From assembly GCF_003073175.1 (NCBI RefSeq), contig NZ_QBBX01000002.1:190776-254775 (forward strand): a stretch of 64,000 nucleotides of DNA, read 5' to 3'. This document shows, piece after piece, positions 18,117 to 26,188 of this stretch. The notes under the pieces are model-generated. The model was not told the origin of the DNA and searched no databases. It was given only the letters and a program-made list of their open reading frames with translations. The position numbers and the translations under genes were made by a program. This DNA comes from Peribacillus acanthi (lineage in GTDB: Bacteria; Bacillota; Bacilli; Bacillales; DSM-1321). The first letter of the stretch is position 1. Every line of letters starts with the position of its first letter.

Positions 18117-18542
18117 CTATTTATTTTCGTTACGGAATTTCATAAAAATCTGGATGGTTAAAAGTAAACTAATTAAAGTAGCGAACAGCAACTCTATTCT
18201 TTGATCATTAGAAAAATCAAAGGGATAACCAACAATTAACCAAAGCATACAACTTAATGCATTTGAACCTAACAATATTCCCCAAATAACTTCCTTGATT
18301 TTTCTATATACTCTGTTTCCTGTTAAATATTTTATATAGAGGAAGCCTAAGATCCCTGCTCCACATATGATCATTAATGATTTAATTAGAGGTGATGCAA
18401 ACGTAATTGGTTCTTCCCAAGGCATATCAATAAGCACAATGTTAGCAAAATAGACCATATTGAACAGAAAAACAAAGATAAGAACATAAAAGAATAAAAC
18501 CAGCTCAACTACATAGATCAAAGGGAGCATAATCTTTTTCAA
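18117..18542 (-). CDS. Unidentified four-helix membrane protein
   Basis: About 141 residues with four hydrophobic segments: LPLIYVVELVLFFYVLIFVF, a second around LIKSLMIICGAGILGFLYI, a third around VIWGILLGSNALSCMLWLI and a last around LLFATLISLLLTIQIFMKF. I do not recognise the family. A TTG start at 18540-18542 is proposed from GGAGGAG about 11 bases upstream; a longer frame to 18581 would include that site. It lies in the accessory region beside decayed genes. Confidence 0.5.
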   Translation of the reverse strand: MKKIMLPLIYVVELVLFFYVLIFVFLFNMVYFANIVLIDMPWEEPITFASPLIKSLMIICGAGILGFLYIKYLTGNRVYRKIKEVIWGILLGSNALSCMLWLIVGYPFDFSNDQRIELLFATLISLLLTIQIFMKFRNENK

Positions 18543-18829
18543 CCGGAATTTTTCTCCTCCTTTGCAAATAACATCAAACATTTTGATTGTAAGTAATACA
18601 AAGAATGTTTGTTGATTGAAGTTATTGATAAAAAAGCTCTAAAACATAGAAAAAGCTATCGTTCTCTTTTAGAGGATAGCATTTCTAATATAAACTATAT
18701 TCTAATTTTCAGTTATTTACACAAGATCATTTCTTACAAACTCAGAGATGAAGAGATTTACTTATATGAAATTCATCAAATTGAATAGATATAACCAAGC
18801 AATAAATTCACATTAGTTTATTTGTAGAC

Positions 18830-19687
18830 TTATCTAAAATGATTAGTTCCTTTTAAGGTAGCCTCTCGTTCAATTATATGGTTTTCATTCAATATTGATG
18901 TGACAATATGGAGTGAATCCCATTCCCCGCTAGAGAATTTAATAATTGGGTATTGTTTAGGAAACAACTTATTACGGATTACTTCAGCTGAATCCCCTTC
19001 TTTTTGTAAAGTTAATACACTATGTTTAATAGATAATAAATACTCTAGTTTCCGTTGAAGAGCTGCTCTACCATCATTTACGTATCCCACATGGCTGCAA
19101 AATACCTCTTTAAAATCATAGGTTAATACTCGCTCTAATGATTGAATAATTGTAGGAATACTTTCTTCTTTCAAAGCGACTTTGGTGCGTTCGCTTATAA
19201 ATAAATCCCCTGTGAATAATTGACCCGTTTCCCGATTTAAAAAGGCTTTATGATCATTAGCATGCCCAGGAGTATCAATTGCTTCCCAAGTGGCACCTCT
19301 TGAAGTAAACGTATCAGGCATAGCTTTAGCCTGAAAAGGCTTTCTCCTTCCCCAAAAAACCTGCCTATATAATGGATAGTCTGCCCGTTGTGTACAATAA
19401 TCCATTGTTTTTTCATTTAAATAAATCGGTAGTTTCTTTGTTTTTTCAATATAAGCTGCACAACCCGAATGGTCTTCATGAAAATGAGTAATCATTACTT
19501 GATCAAAATCGGCTTGATCAATAAATGCTTCAAAATATTTATGTAAAGACTGAGCTCCAGTATCAATTAATACACCATCAACTAAATAGCTGTGAACATT
19601 TAACGTAACATTGTGGAGTTTAACAACCCCATTCAAGTAGGAAACGCCATTTTTCTCTCCTAAATATGATTTTTTCTTTAAAAACAC
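18830..19687 (-). CDS. MBL-fold metallo-hydrolase
   Basis: A metallo-beta-lactamase-fold protein of about 285 residues with the metal site THFHEDHSG (about residues 68-76), the second ligand region DTPGHANDHKAF and GDLFIS. It resembles the YflN/YobT-type hydrolases of unknown substrate. The GTG at 19685-19687, preceded by AAGGGG at 9 bases, fits better than the TTG three codons upstream. A C-terminal fragment duplicate lies at 16648-16953. Confidence 0.8.
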   Translation of the reverse strand: MFLKKKSYLGEKNGVSYLNGVVKLHNVTLNVHSYLVDGVLIDTGAQSLHKYFEAFIDQADFDQVMITHFHEDHSGCAAYIEKTKKLPIYLNEKTMDYCTQRADYPLYRQVFWGRRKPFQAKAMPDTFTSRGATWEAIDTPGHANDHKAFLNRETGQLFTGDLFISERTKVALKEESIPTIIQSLERVLTYDFKEVFCSHVGYVNDGRAALQRKLEYLLSIKHSVLTLQKEGDSAEVIRNKLFPKQYPIIKFSSGEWDSLHIVTSILNENHIIEREATLKGTNHFR

Positions 19688-19838
19688 ACCTTTCAACCCC
19701 TTATTAATTATCCAAAATTTCTAGATTCCTTAAAAACTAATGTAGAAGTTTCTTGAATTTAGTTATGAATATTTAGAATATTCTCAATGTATCATATTTT
19801 TCTAGTAATAACTACTTTACTTTTCTCCTATAATGAAA

Positions 19839-19862
19839 ATAGCCACCAAGTTTGGTAGCTAT
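19839..19862 (-). terminator. Hairpin at the end of the HAD phosphatase gene
   Basis: ATAGCCACCAA pairs with TTGGTAGCTAT with one mismatch and touches the stop codon of the leftward gene. Confidence 0.55.
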
Positions 19863-20524
19863 CAAATACTTTTTATTTTAGATACTAAGAGTGATGGTAA
19901 GAATTCATTTATGTTACTATATACTTCATCTGGTTGAACCTTAAACTCCATTGTCTGGTAGTTTGGTAACCATTGTACTCCTATCGTATAAACATTTGCT
20001 CGCTTACCAGCTAGTATATCAGCATCGCTGTCTCCTAAGAAAACAGCCTCCTTGTTTGACACGCTTAGCTGTTCTAAAGCTTTGTTTATTCCTTCTGGAT
20101 GAGGTTTTGGAAATTCTACATCATCACCAGTTACTATTACATCAAAAACATTTTTTAGTCCAAGACAATCTAAAGATATGTCGAGACTTCTTCGTGCTTT
20201 TCCAGTCACGATTCCAAGCTTATATCCATCGGTTTTTAACTGATGAATTAACGAATTTATTTCCTCGTTATTCTGAACGATAGTTCTGTGATGATCGTTA
20301 TATTTTTCATAATATAACTCTATAGCTTTTTCATAATCAGAATTCCTAAGGTTCTCTCGAATAATGCCAGTCTCAGATGGACCGAACATGGCAATAATCT
20401 CTTCTGTTGTAACCTCTCTATTATCAAATTCCTTGAAAACCCCTTTAAATGCAATGAAACAAACTGGCAAAGTATCAGCAAGTGTCCCATCAAAGTCAAA
20501 AATAACTGCTTTAATAACAAACAC
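19862..20524 (-). CDS. HAD-family hydrolase, PpaX/phosphoglycolate-phosphatase-like
   Basis: A 220-residue HAD phosphatase with all four motifs: DFDGTLADT (nucleophile Asp near residue 10), the Thr of IVTGKARR, the Lys of FPKPHPEG and the acidic GDSDADILAG. The cap lies between motifs I and II, as in PpaX and phosphoglycolate phosphatases. The exact substrate cannot be fixed from sequence. The start is a GTG after AAAAGGG. It ends at a hairpin. Confidence 0.85.
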   Translation of the reverse strand: MFVIKAVIFDFDGTLADTLPVCFIAFKGVFKEFDNREVTTEEIIAMFGPSETGIIRENLRNSDYEKAIELYYEKYNDHHRTIVQNNEEINSLIHQLKTDGYKLGIVTGKARRSLDISLDCLGLKNVFDVIVTGDDVEFPKPHPEGINKALEQLSVSNKEAVFLGDSDADILAGKRANVYTIGVQWLPNYQTMEFKVQPDEVYSNINEFLPSLLVSKIKSI

Positions 20525-20625
20525 ACCCTTTTCTTATTCTACTACTCTATACCTTTTCTTCAATGTGTAAGATTTTTCCTCTATTATACGATTAGTTTAA
20601 TAGTCTTTTCCCCCTCCAAATAAAA

Positions 20626-20650
20626 AACCAACAAGATAATCTTGTTGGTT
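20626..20650 (-). terminator. Terminator downstream of the broken SDR gene
   Basis: AACCAACAAGA pairs with TCTTGTTGGTT, with an A-run on the left side giving a U-run on the minus strand. Confidence 0.85.
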
Positions 20651-20669
20651 CAATATCTATCACATCTAA

Positions 20670-21028
<359 letters not shown>

Positions 21029-21041
21029 TAAATATAGTACT

Positions 21042-21119
21042 AATTATATGGCAGAACATTTATTAGAAATTTTAAAGCATAATAAGACAGCTTCAGTTGT
21101 TAAAACTAAGCAAAAATAA
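21042..21119 (+). pseudogene. Short plus-strand gene tail at the SDR breakpoint
   Basis: A frame ending at TAA 21117-21119 encodes MAEHLLEILKHNKTASVVKT plus three residues. It begins where homology of the opposite-strand SDR stops, so the two fragments probably meet at a deletion junction. The parent family is not recognised. Confidence 0.35.
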
Positions 21120-21284
21120 AAACCAGCTGATTATGTTAGCGTACTTTATTTTTACAAACTTACAGATAAAAAAATTGTTTATTGGGTAGTTTTATCCATA
21201 AAAAAACTTCCCGTTATCAACGACACCGGCCTACCAAAATGATAGAGTATGAGTTAGATAAGTTAATTAGGTGGTGGATTCATC

Positions 21285-22970
21285 ATGAAGCATCTTCTTC
21301 CTCATATAAAGGACATATTGCAATATGATTTTATAATGCTATCCGATATTAATCATGAAAAAGATTATGGAGCATCCTATGTATTTAACAAGAACCAAGG
21401 TAAAGTCTATATGATTAATAGAAACGAGTTTCATCATAATGATCTTAAGGACTATCCTTGGAAAAGTGTATTTGCATTTCATGAGAATGTTTCAATATTT
21501 GACATTATCCAAGAAATTCAAACAACAGATGTTGTAGTTATCTTAGATGAGGAAGGTACAATCCTGGGCTATATTGACTCCACGACTTTGCTTACAAAGA
21601 TATTTGAATCCTATCAATATTTACATGCTTATTTTCAAACGATGATTAATACTATGGATGCTTCTGTCTCAGTTGTAGATGAGGCTGGAAAAACAGTGGT
21701 ATGGACCCCAGGAGCAGAAAGGATTTTTTCTATCCCAGCGAAAAATATTATCGGCAAGAAAATGGAGCAGTTTTTTCCAAAAGAAATGTTATTAAATAAA
21801 GTCACGATGGAAACTGGAGAATCGTTTCGTCATAAGCAGCATAAGCCTCGAGAAGACCTATTTGTCATGATTAATAGTAGTCCAATTATTATCGGGGATC
21901 GGATTGTCGGTGCGGTAGCTGCAGAGACGGACATAACGAGTCAAGTTTTGATGAACCAGGAACTTATGAATGCTTCAACTAAAATCCTCCAGCTTCAAAA
22001 AGAGGTTTCAAGACTACAATCTTCACAGGATGCATTTCAGCATATAAGGGGATCAAGTCAATTAATCCATGAGACTGTTTCTTTATCCAAGAAAATGGCG
22101 GAAACAAGTGCGAACATTTTACTACTTGGAGAAACAGGAGTTGGAAAGGAAGTCTTTGCGAAAGCTATTCATTTTTACCAAGGCCATGACTCTCCTTTTG
22201 TAGCCGTCAATTGTGGTGCGATTCCACCTTCCCTGTTTGAGAGTGAATTTTTCGGTTATGAAAAAGGGGCATTTTCTGGTGCAGATGTTAAAGGAAAACC
22301 CGGGAAAATTGAGTTGGCAAATGGAGGAACACTTTTTCTAGACGAGATTGCTGATTTGCCGTTGGATATGCAAGTAAAGCTACTCCGTGTTCTCCAAGAT
22401 AAAACCTACTATCGTGTAGGCGGAACTGAAGAACGAAAAGCCAACTGTCGCATCATCGCAGCAACGAATAAGGATTTAGAGGCTATGGTGGAAGCTAATA
22501 CATTCCGGGAAGACTTATTCTATCGACTTAACATATTATCCATTACGATTCCTCCTTTAAGAGAAAGAAAAGAAGACATTATGGAGCTACTCCATCTGTT
22601 TATCTATGAGTTTTCATTACTCTATAATCGACATCTTGAAGTCGTCGATCCACAGGTCACTTCAGCACTATTAAAATATGATTGGCCAGGAAACGTTAGA
22701 GAACTACGTAATGTTATTGAACGGTTAGTGTTATTGTCAGGAGACGGAATTCTATCAGTCGCAGCATTACCACAAAAACTGCTACAAACTACTTCTTCTT
22801 CCCTTTATCTAGACGAATCATTACAGGAAGACCTTAATGAATTTGAGAAAAATAAAATACTAGAAGCCATTCAAATGGAGAATGGAAACAAGCAAGCAGC
22901 AGCTAAAAAACTAGGAATATCTCGAGCTACTTTATACAATAAATTAAAAAAATTAAACATCAATCTATGA
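21285..22970 (+). CDS. Sigma-54-dependent transcriptional activator with PAS domain
   Basis: A 561-residue NtrC-family activator. Residues about 1-110 form a CBS-like or unassigned sensory region, 115-225 a PAS domain, 250-480 the AAA+ domain (Walker A GETGVGKE at 282-289; the sigma-54 contact loop GAFSGA at 328-333, a Ser variant of GAFTGA) and 520-561 a Fis-type helix-turn-helix. It drives sigma-54 RNA polymerase from -24/-12 promoters. One lies 127 bases downstream, before the peptidase and EutH-like genes, making these its likely targets. The ligand of the sensory part is unknown. Confidence 0.92.
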   Translation: MKHLLPHIKDILQYDFIMLSDINHEKDYGASYVFNKNQGKVYMINRNEFHHNDLKDYPWKSVFAFHENVSIFDIIQEIQTTDVVVILDEEGTILGYIDSTTLLTKIFESYQYLHAYFQTMINTMDASVSVVDEAGKTVVWTPGAERIFSIPAKNIIGKKMEQFFPKEMLLNKVTMETGESFRHKQHKPREDLFVMINSSPIIIGDRIVGAVAAETDITSQVLMNQELMNASTKILQLQKEVSRLQSSQDAFQHIRGSSQLIHETVSLSKKMAETSANILLLGETGVGKEVFAKAIHFYQGHDSPFVAVNCGAIPPSLFESEFFGYEKGAFSGADVKGKPGKIELANGGTLFLDEIADLPLDMQVKLLRVLQDKTYYRVGGTEERKANCRIIAATNKDLEAMVEANTFREDLFYRLNILSITIPPLRERKEDIMELLHLFIYEFSLLYNRHLEVVDPQVTSALLKYDWPGNVRELRNVIERLVLLSGDGILSVAALPQKLLQTTSSSLYLDESLQEDLNEFEKNKILEAIQMENGNKQAAAKKLGISRATLYNKLKKLNINL

Positions 22971-22972
22971 TG

Positions 22973-23006
22973 AAAACCAGTGCCAAGAGATAAGGCACTG
23001 GTTTTT
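22973..23006 (+). terminator. Terminator of the activator gene
   Basis: AAAACCAGTGCC pairs with GGCACTGGTTTT and continues into a T-run. It separates the regulator from the sigma-54 promoter. Confidence 0.9.
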
Positions 23007-23019
23007 CTGTCTAATAAAT

Positions 23020-23046
23020 TTGACACTACATACATTCATCTGTCAA
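23020..23046. promoter_or_regulatory. Possible upstream activator site
   Basis: TTGACA (23020-23025) and TGTCAA (23041-23046) form an inverted repeat with a 15-base spacer, about 50 bases before the -24 element. The position suits binding by the adjacent activator. This is inference from position and symmetry. Confidence 0.45.
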
Positions 23047-23096
23047 TAAACATAGACACTAAACCTCGTCTTGCTTTAAAACACTTGTACTTAAGG

Positions 23097-23113
23097 TTGG
23101 CACAAAACTTGCA
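23097..23113 (+). promoter_or_regulatory. Sigma-54 (-24/-12) promoter
   Basis: TTGGCACAAAACTTGCA matches the sigma-54 consensus TGGCAC-N5-TTGCW exactly. It lies about 127 bases before the M24 peptidase start and directly after a sigma-54 activator gene. Confidence 0.92.
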
Positions 23114-23239
23114 ATATTCCTGTATGTCTAGATTCATTTTTTTAATAAAGGAGAAAGTTACATGAATGAACGAAAATGGCTTTGAAATTTTAACCAAGTT
23201 TCCGAAGAACATGTTGATTGTAAAAGGAGAGGAAAAATA

Positions 23240-24301
23240 ATGAACCGAATCGAAAAAATTCAAAGACAGCTTTTAGTAAACAATGTTGATGCAATCTTAA
23301 TTACAAAAAGTGAAAACCGTCGATATATAACTGGTTTTACAGGATCTGCAGGCATGGTGTTGGTTTCACATAATGGAGCTACATTCATTACAGACTTTCG
23401 CTATGGCGAGCAAGCACAAGATGAAGTAAAAGTTGCAAAAATAGTAATTCATGATGGGAATATTGAACAAGCGGTTGCTGCTGAAATCGACCGACAAGGC
23501 ATTCAAAGAATCGCTGTAGAGGCAAATTCCATGACACTAAAAACCTTTTCAACTCTACAAAAATATACAAATGCACAATTAGTTCAATTGGAAAATATCA
23601 TTGAAAAGGTTCGTGAAATTAAAGATCATTTAGAGTTAGAGACTATGAGAACGGCAGCACAAATTGCTGATAAAACGTTTGAATATATTTTAAATATCAT
23701 TAAACCTGGGGTCTCTGAAATTGAGATTCGGGATGAACTTGAATTCTATATGCGAAGACAAGGTGCCTCCTCTTCCTCGTTTAATATTATTGTTGCTTCT
23801 GGGAAAAGAGCTGCTTTACCACATGGAGTAGCCTCTGGAAAAATTGTTGAGTACGGTGACATGGTAACGTTAGATTTTGGTTCATTATATAAGGGATATT
23901 GTTCAGATATAACTAGAACCATAGCTGTTGGAAGTTGTTCAGATGAGTTTCATAGTATTTATCATGTCGTTTTAGAAGCGTTAAAACGTGGCACTGAAGG
24001 GATTCGATCAGGGGAAAAAACGAACACTATTGACGATTTAACGAGAGACTATATTACAGAAAAAGGCTATGGACATCGATTTGGACATTCAACTGGGCAT
24101 GGCTTAGGTCTAGAAGTACACGAACCACTACGTCTTTCTAACATTAGTGAAGAAATCCTCCAAACCGGAATGGTGGTAACAATAGAGCCTGGGATTTATG
24201 TCCCTGGCTGGGGTGGCTGTAGAATTGAAGATGATGTAATTGTAACAGAGAATGGCTATGAAATTATTACCCATTCGACAAAGGAATTACTGATTCTATA
24301 A
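23240..24301 (+). CDS. M24-family Xaa-Pro peptidase (aminopeptidase P type)
   Basis: A 353-residue creatinase/aminopeptidase-P-fold enzyme that would cleave peptides with proline at position two, or Xaa-Pro dipeptides. The five metal ligands are present: D212 (TLDFGS), D223 (SDITRT), H287 (STGHGLG), E316 (TIEPGIY) and E330 (RIEDDVIV). The N-terminal creatinase-like domain covers residues 1-120. AAAGGAG precedes the ATG. It is the first gene downstream of the sigma-54 promoter and is followed by an EutH-like permease. Confidence 0.92.
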   Translation: MNRIEKIQRQLLVNNVDAILITKSENRRYITGFTGSAGMVLVSHNGATFITDFRYGEQAQDEVKVAKIVIHDGNIEQAVAAEIDRQGIQRIAVEANSMTLKTFSTLQKYTNAQLVQLENIIEKVREIKDHLELETMRTAAQIADKTFEYILNIIKPGVSEIEIRDELEFYMRRQGASSSSFNIIVASGKRAALPHGVASGKIVEYGDMVTLDFGSLYKGYCSDITRTIAVGSCSDEFHSIYHVVLEALKRGTEGIRSGEKTNTIDDLTRDYITEKGYGHRFGHSTGHGLGLEVHEPLRLSNISEEILQTGMVVTIEPGIYVPGWGGCRIEDDVIVTENGYEIITHSTKELLIL

Positions 24302-24321
24302 GGAACATGAAAATAAATAGA

Positions 24322-24355
24322 AAGGACATCATAGCGATTGGGGTATGATGTCCTT
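24322..24355 (+). terminator. Intercistronic hairpin between peptidase and permease genes
   Basis: AAGGACATCATA pairs with TATGATGTCCTT. The T-run afterwards is weak, so it may reduce rather than stop transcription into the permease, or protect the mRNA. Confidence 0.6.
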
Positions 24356-24372
24356 GAATGGTGGTTTTTATA

Positions 24373-25452
24373 ATGAACGATATCATTATTATTATCATGA
24401 CCGGTTTTATGATACTTGGAGCAATTGATTATCTACTGGACAACCGATTGGGGATAGGTCAAAAATTCAAGGAAGCCTTCCAATCAATGGGAGCATTAGC
24501 TCTTTCAATGATCGGTATGATTTCATTAGCCCCTGTGTTGGCTAAAATATTATCACCGGTAGTCTCCCCTGTATATCAATTTCTTGGAGCGGATCCTGCG
24601 ATGTTTTCCTCCACCTTTTTAGCATTGGATATGGGGGGGTACTCTCTTGCAAATGAGATGGCACAAACCAATGATGCAGCTCTTTTTTCATGGATATTCT
24701 TAGGAACGATGATGGGACCAACTATTGTTTTCACTATTCCAGTAGCTTTAAGTATTATCAAAAAAGATGATCATCCCTTCTTTGCTAAAGGGATACTAAT
24801 TGGACTTATGACTATTCCATTTGGCTGTTTAGCTGGAGGATATGTAGCAGGGTTCGACTTTATCTGGATGATTAAAAATTTATTACCGTCGATTCTTATT
24901 TCTGTATTAATCGCGATTGGTATGATTTTCGCACAAACCATAATGATACGAGGATTTACTTGGTTTGGAAAAGGAATTGAAGTTGTAATCATCATCGGTC
25001 TTGTCTCCATTATCATTGAAACTTTAACGGGTGTTGTGATGATACCAGGGATGATGTCGCTTGAAGAAGGATTCGTGACAGTTGGGAAGATCACCATTAT
25101 GCTTGCTGGCGCATTTCCGTTCGTATTCGTGTTAGTAAAAGTATTACAAAAGCCTTTTGTCCTAATAGGAAAAAAGCTAGGAATGAACCAACAATCTCTT
25201 GGTGGATTTATCGCATCTTTCGCACACCACATTCCAATGTTCGCAACCTTACATGAAATGGACAATAGAGGTAAAGTCGTAAACACTGCATTTGCTGTTA
25301 GCGGAGCATTTGTCTTCGGAAGTCATCTAGGCTTTGTAGCAGGTTTGGAAAAAAGTTTTGTTCTACCACTCATTGTAGGTAAACTGACAGCTGGATTATT
25401 GGCAGCTATTATAGCGATTTATGCAACACAACAAATCAGAATTAAACAATGA
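24373..25452 (+). CDS. eutH: EutH-like ethanolamine permease family protein
   Basis: A 359-residue membrane protein with about 10-11 hydrophobic segments and the EutH pattern (FLALDMGGYSLANEMAQ, FLGTMMGPTIVFTIPVAL, FASFAHHIPMFATLHEMD-type segment). EutH carries ethanolamine in enteric bacteria. No other eut gene is visible here and it follows an M24 peptidase, so its real substrate may differ. The start at 24373 follows GGTGG; an in-frame ATG 15 bases upstream overlaps that site. A terminator follows the stop. Confidence 0.85.
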   Translation: MNDIIIIIMTGFMILGAIDYLLDNRLGIGQKFKEAFQSMGALALSMIGMISLAPVLAKILSPVVSPVYQFLGADPAMFSSTFLALDMGGYSLANEMAQTNDAALFSWIFLGTMMGPTIVFTIPVALSIIKKDDHPFFAKGILIGLMTIPFGCLAGGYVAGFDFIWMIKNLLPSILISVLIAIGMIFAQTIMIRGFTWFGKGIEVVIIIGLVSIIIETLTGVVMIPGMMSLEEGFVTVGKITIMLAGAFPFVFVLVKVLQKPFVLIGKKLGMNQQSLGGFIASFAHHIPMFATLHEMDNRGKVVNTAFAVSGAFVFGSHLGFVAGLEKSFVLPLIVGKLTAGLLAAIIAIYATQQIRIKQ

Positions 25453-25483
25453 AAGGGCTATGGTTTAAATATAGCCCTTTTTC
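25452..25483 (+). terminator. Terminator of the peptidase-eutH operon
   Basis: AAAGGGCTAT pairs with ATAGCCCTTT and is followed by TT. It overlaps the last base of the permease stop. Confidence 0.85.
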
Positions 25484-25511
25484 AAATCTACCTCCTCCAA
25501 TAATATACTTT

Positions 25512-26066
25512 TCAAACATGTCTTTTCATCCAATGATCTCTTGTCAATACCATATTGAGGGAGTCAATCCATTCTCCCTCAAATTCTAAGTCATTTTTAT
25601 CTACACTATCTAAAACAAAACCAATCTTTTCATAGACTTTCTTTGCTCTTGGATTGAAGTCATAAACACCCAAAGTGAGCTGTTTCAGATTCGTATTTTT
25701 AAAGACATAATCGATAATGAGTTGAGTTGATTCTGTTCCTAATCCACGGTTTCTTCCCCTCGGACCAATGAGTATCCTAAAATTCATACTTTCATTTTTC
25801 TCATCATATAGATTGACTACTGCTTCTCCCACCAAGATGTTTAAGGATTTGTCAACAATAGCTAAATCTAATCGTTCTTTTTGTTCGTTTCTAGTATCGT
25901 ACCAATGGATAACAGCATCTCTATCAAAATCAGTTGTACTTCCTGTAAGTTTGATAACTTCATGATCCAATAAACATTCTTTTATATAAGGAAGGTCTTC
26001 GGCTTTAAAAGGCCTTAATACTACCTTTTCACCCACAATTTGTGGTTTATAACTCAAATCTATCAT
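25512..26066 (-). CDS. GNAT N-acetyltransferase, RimJ/RimL-like
   Basis: A 184-residue GNAT protein with VLRPFKAEDLPYI at the start, the acetyl-CoA loop GPRGRNRGLGTESTQLIIDY and KVYEKIGFVLDSVDK near the end. RimJ/RimL relatives acetylate protein N-termini or small amines; the substrate here is unknown. The ATG at 26064-26066 follows GGAAG at 8 bases and is preferred over an upstream GTG. Confidence 0.85.
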   Translation of the reverse strand: MIDLSYKPQIVGEKVVLRPFKAEDLPYIKECLLDHEVIKLTGSTTDFDRDAVIHWYDTRNEQKERLDLAIVDKSLNILVGEAVVNLYDEKNESMNFRILIGPRGRNRGLGTESTQLIIDYVFKNTNLKQLTLGVYDFNPRAKKVYEKIGFVLDSVDKNDLEFEGEWIDSLNMVLTRDHWMKRHV

Positions 26067-26188
26067 TTGTCTCACTTCCGTATTTTAATTTTTTTTAGGT
26101 CATGTTTCGTCACTGTACTTCGATAGTATATAATAGATTTATCTAAACTTTAAGAATTTTTAATCACATTGTTTTTAGGAGGAGTACT

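Noticed and set aside
24373..25452. A full ethanolamine utilisation operon
   Set aside because: Only the EutH-like permease is present; no eutBC, shell protein or regulator genes lie nearby.
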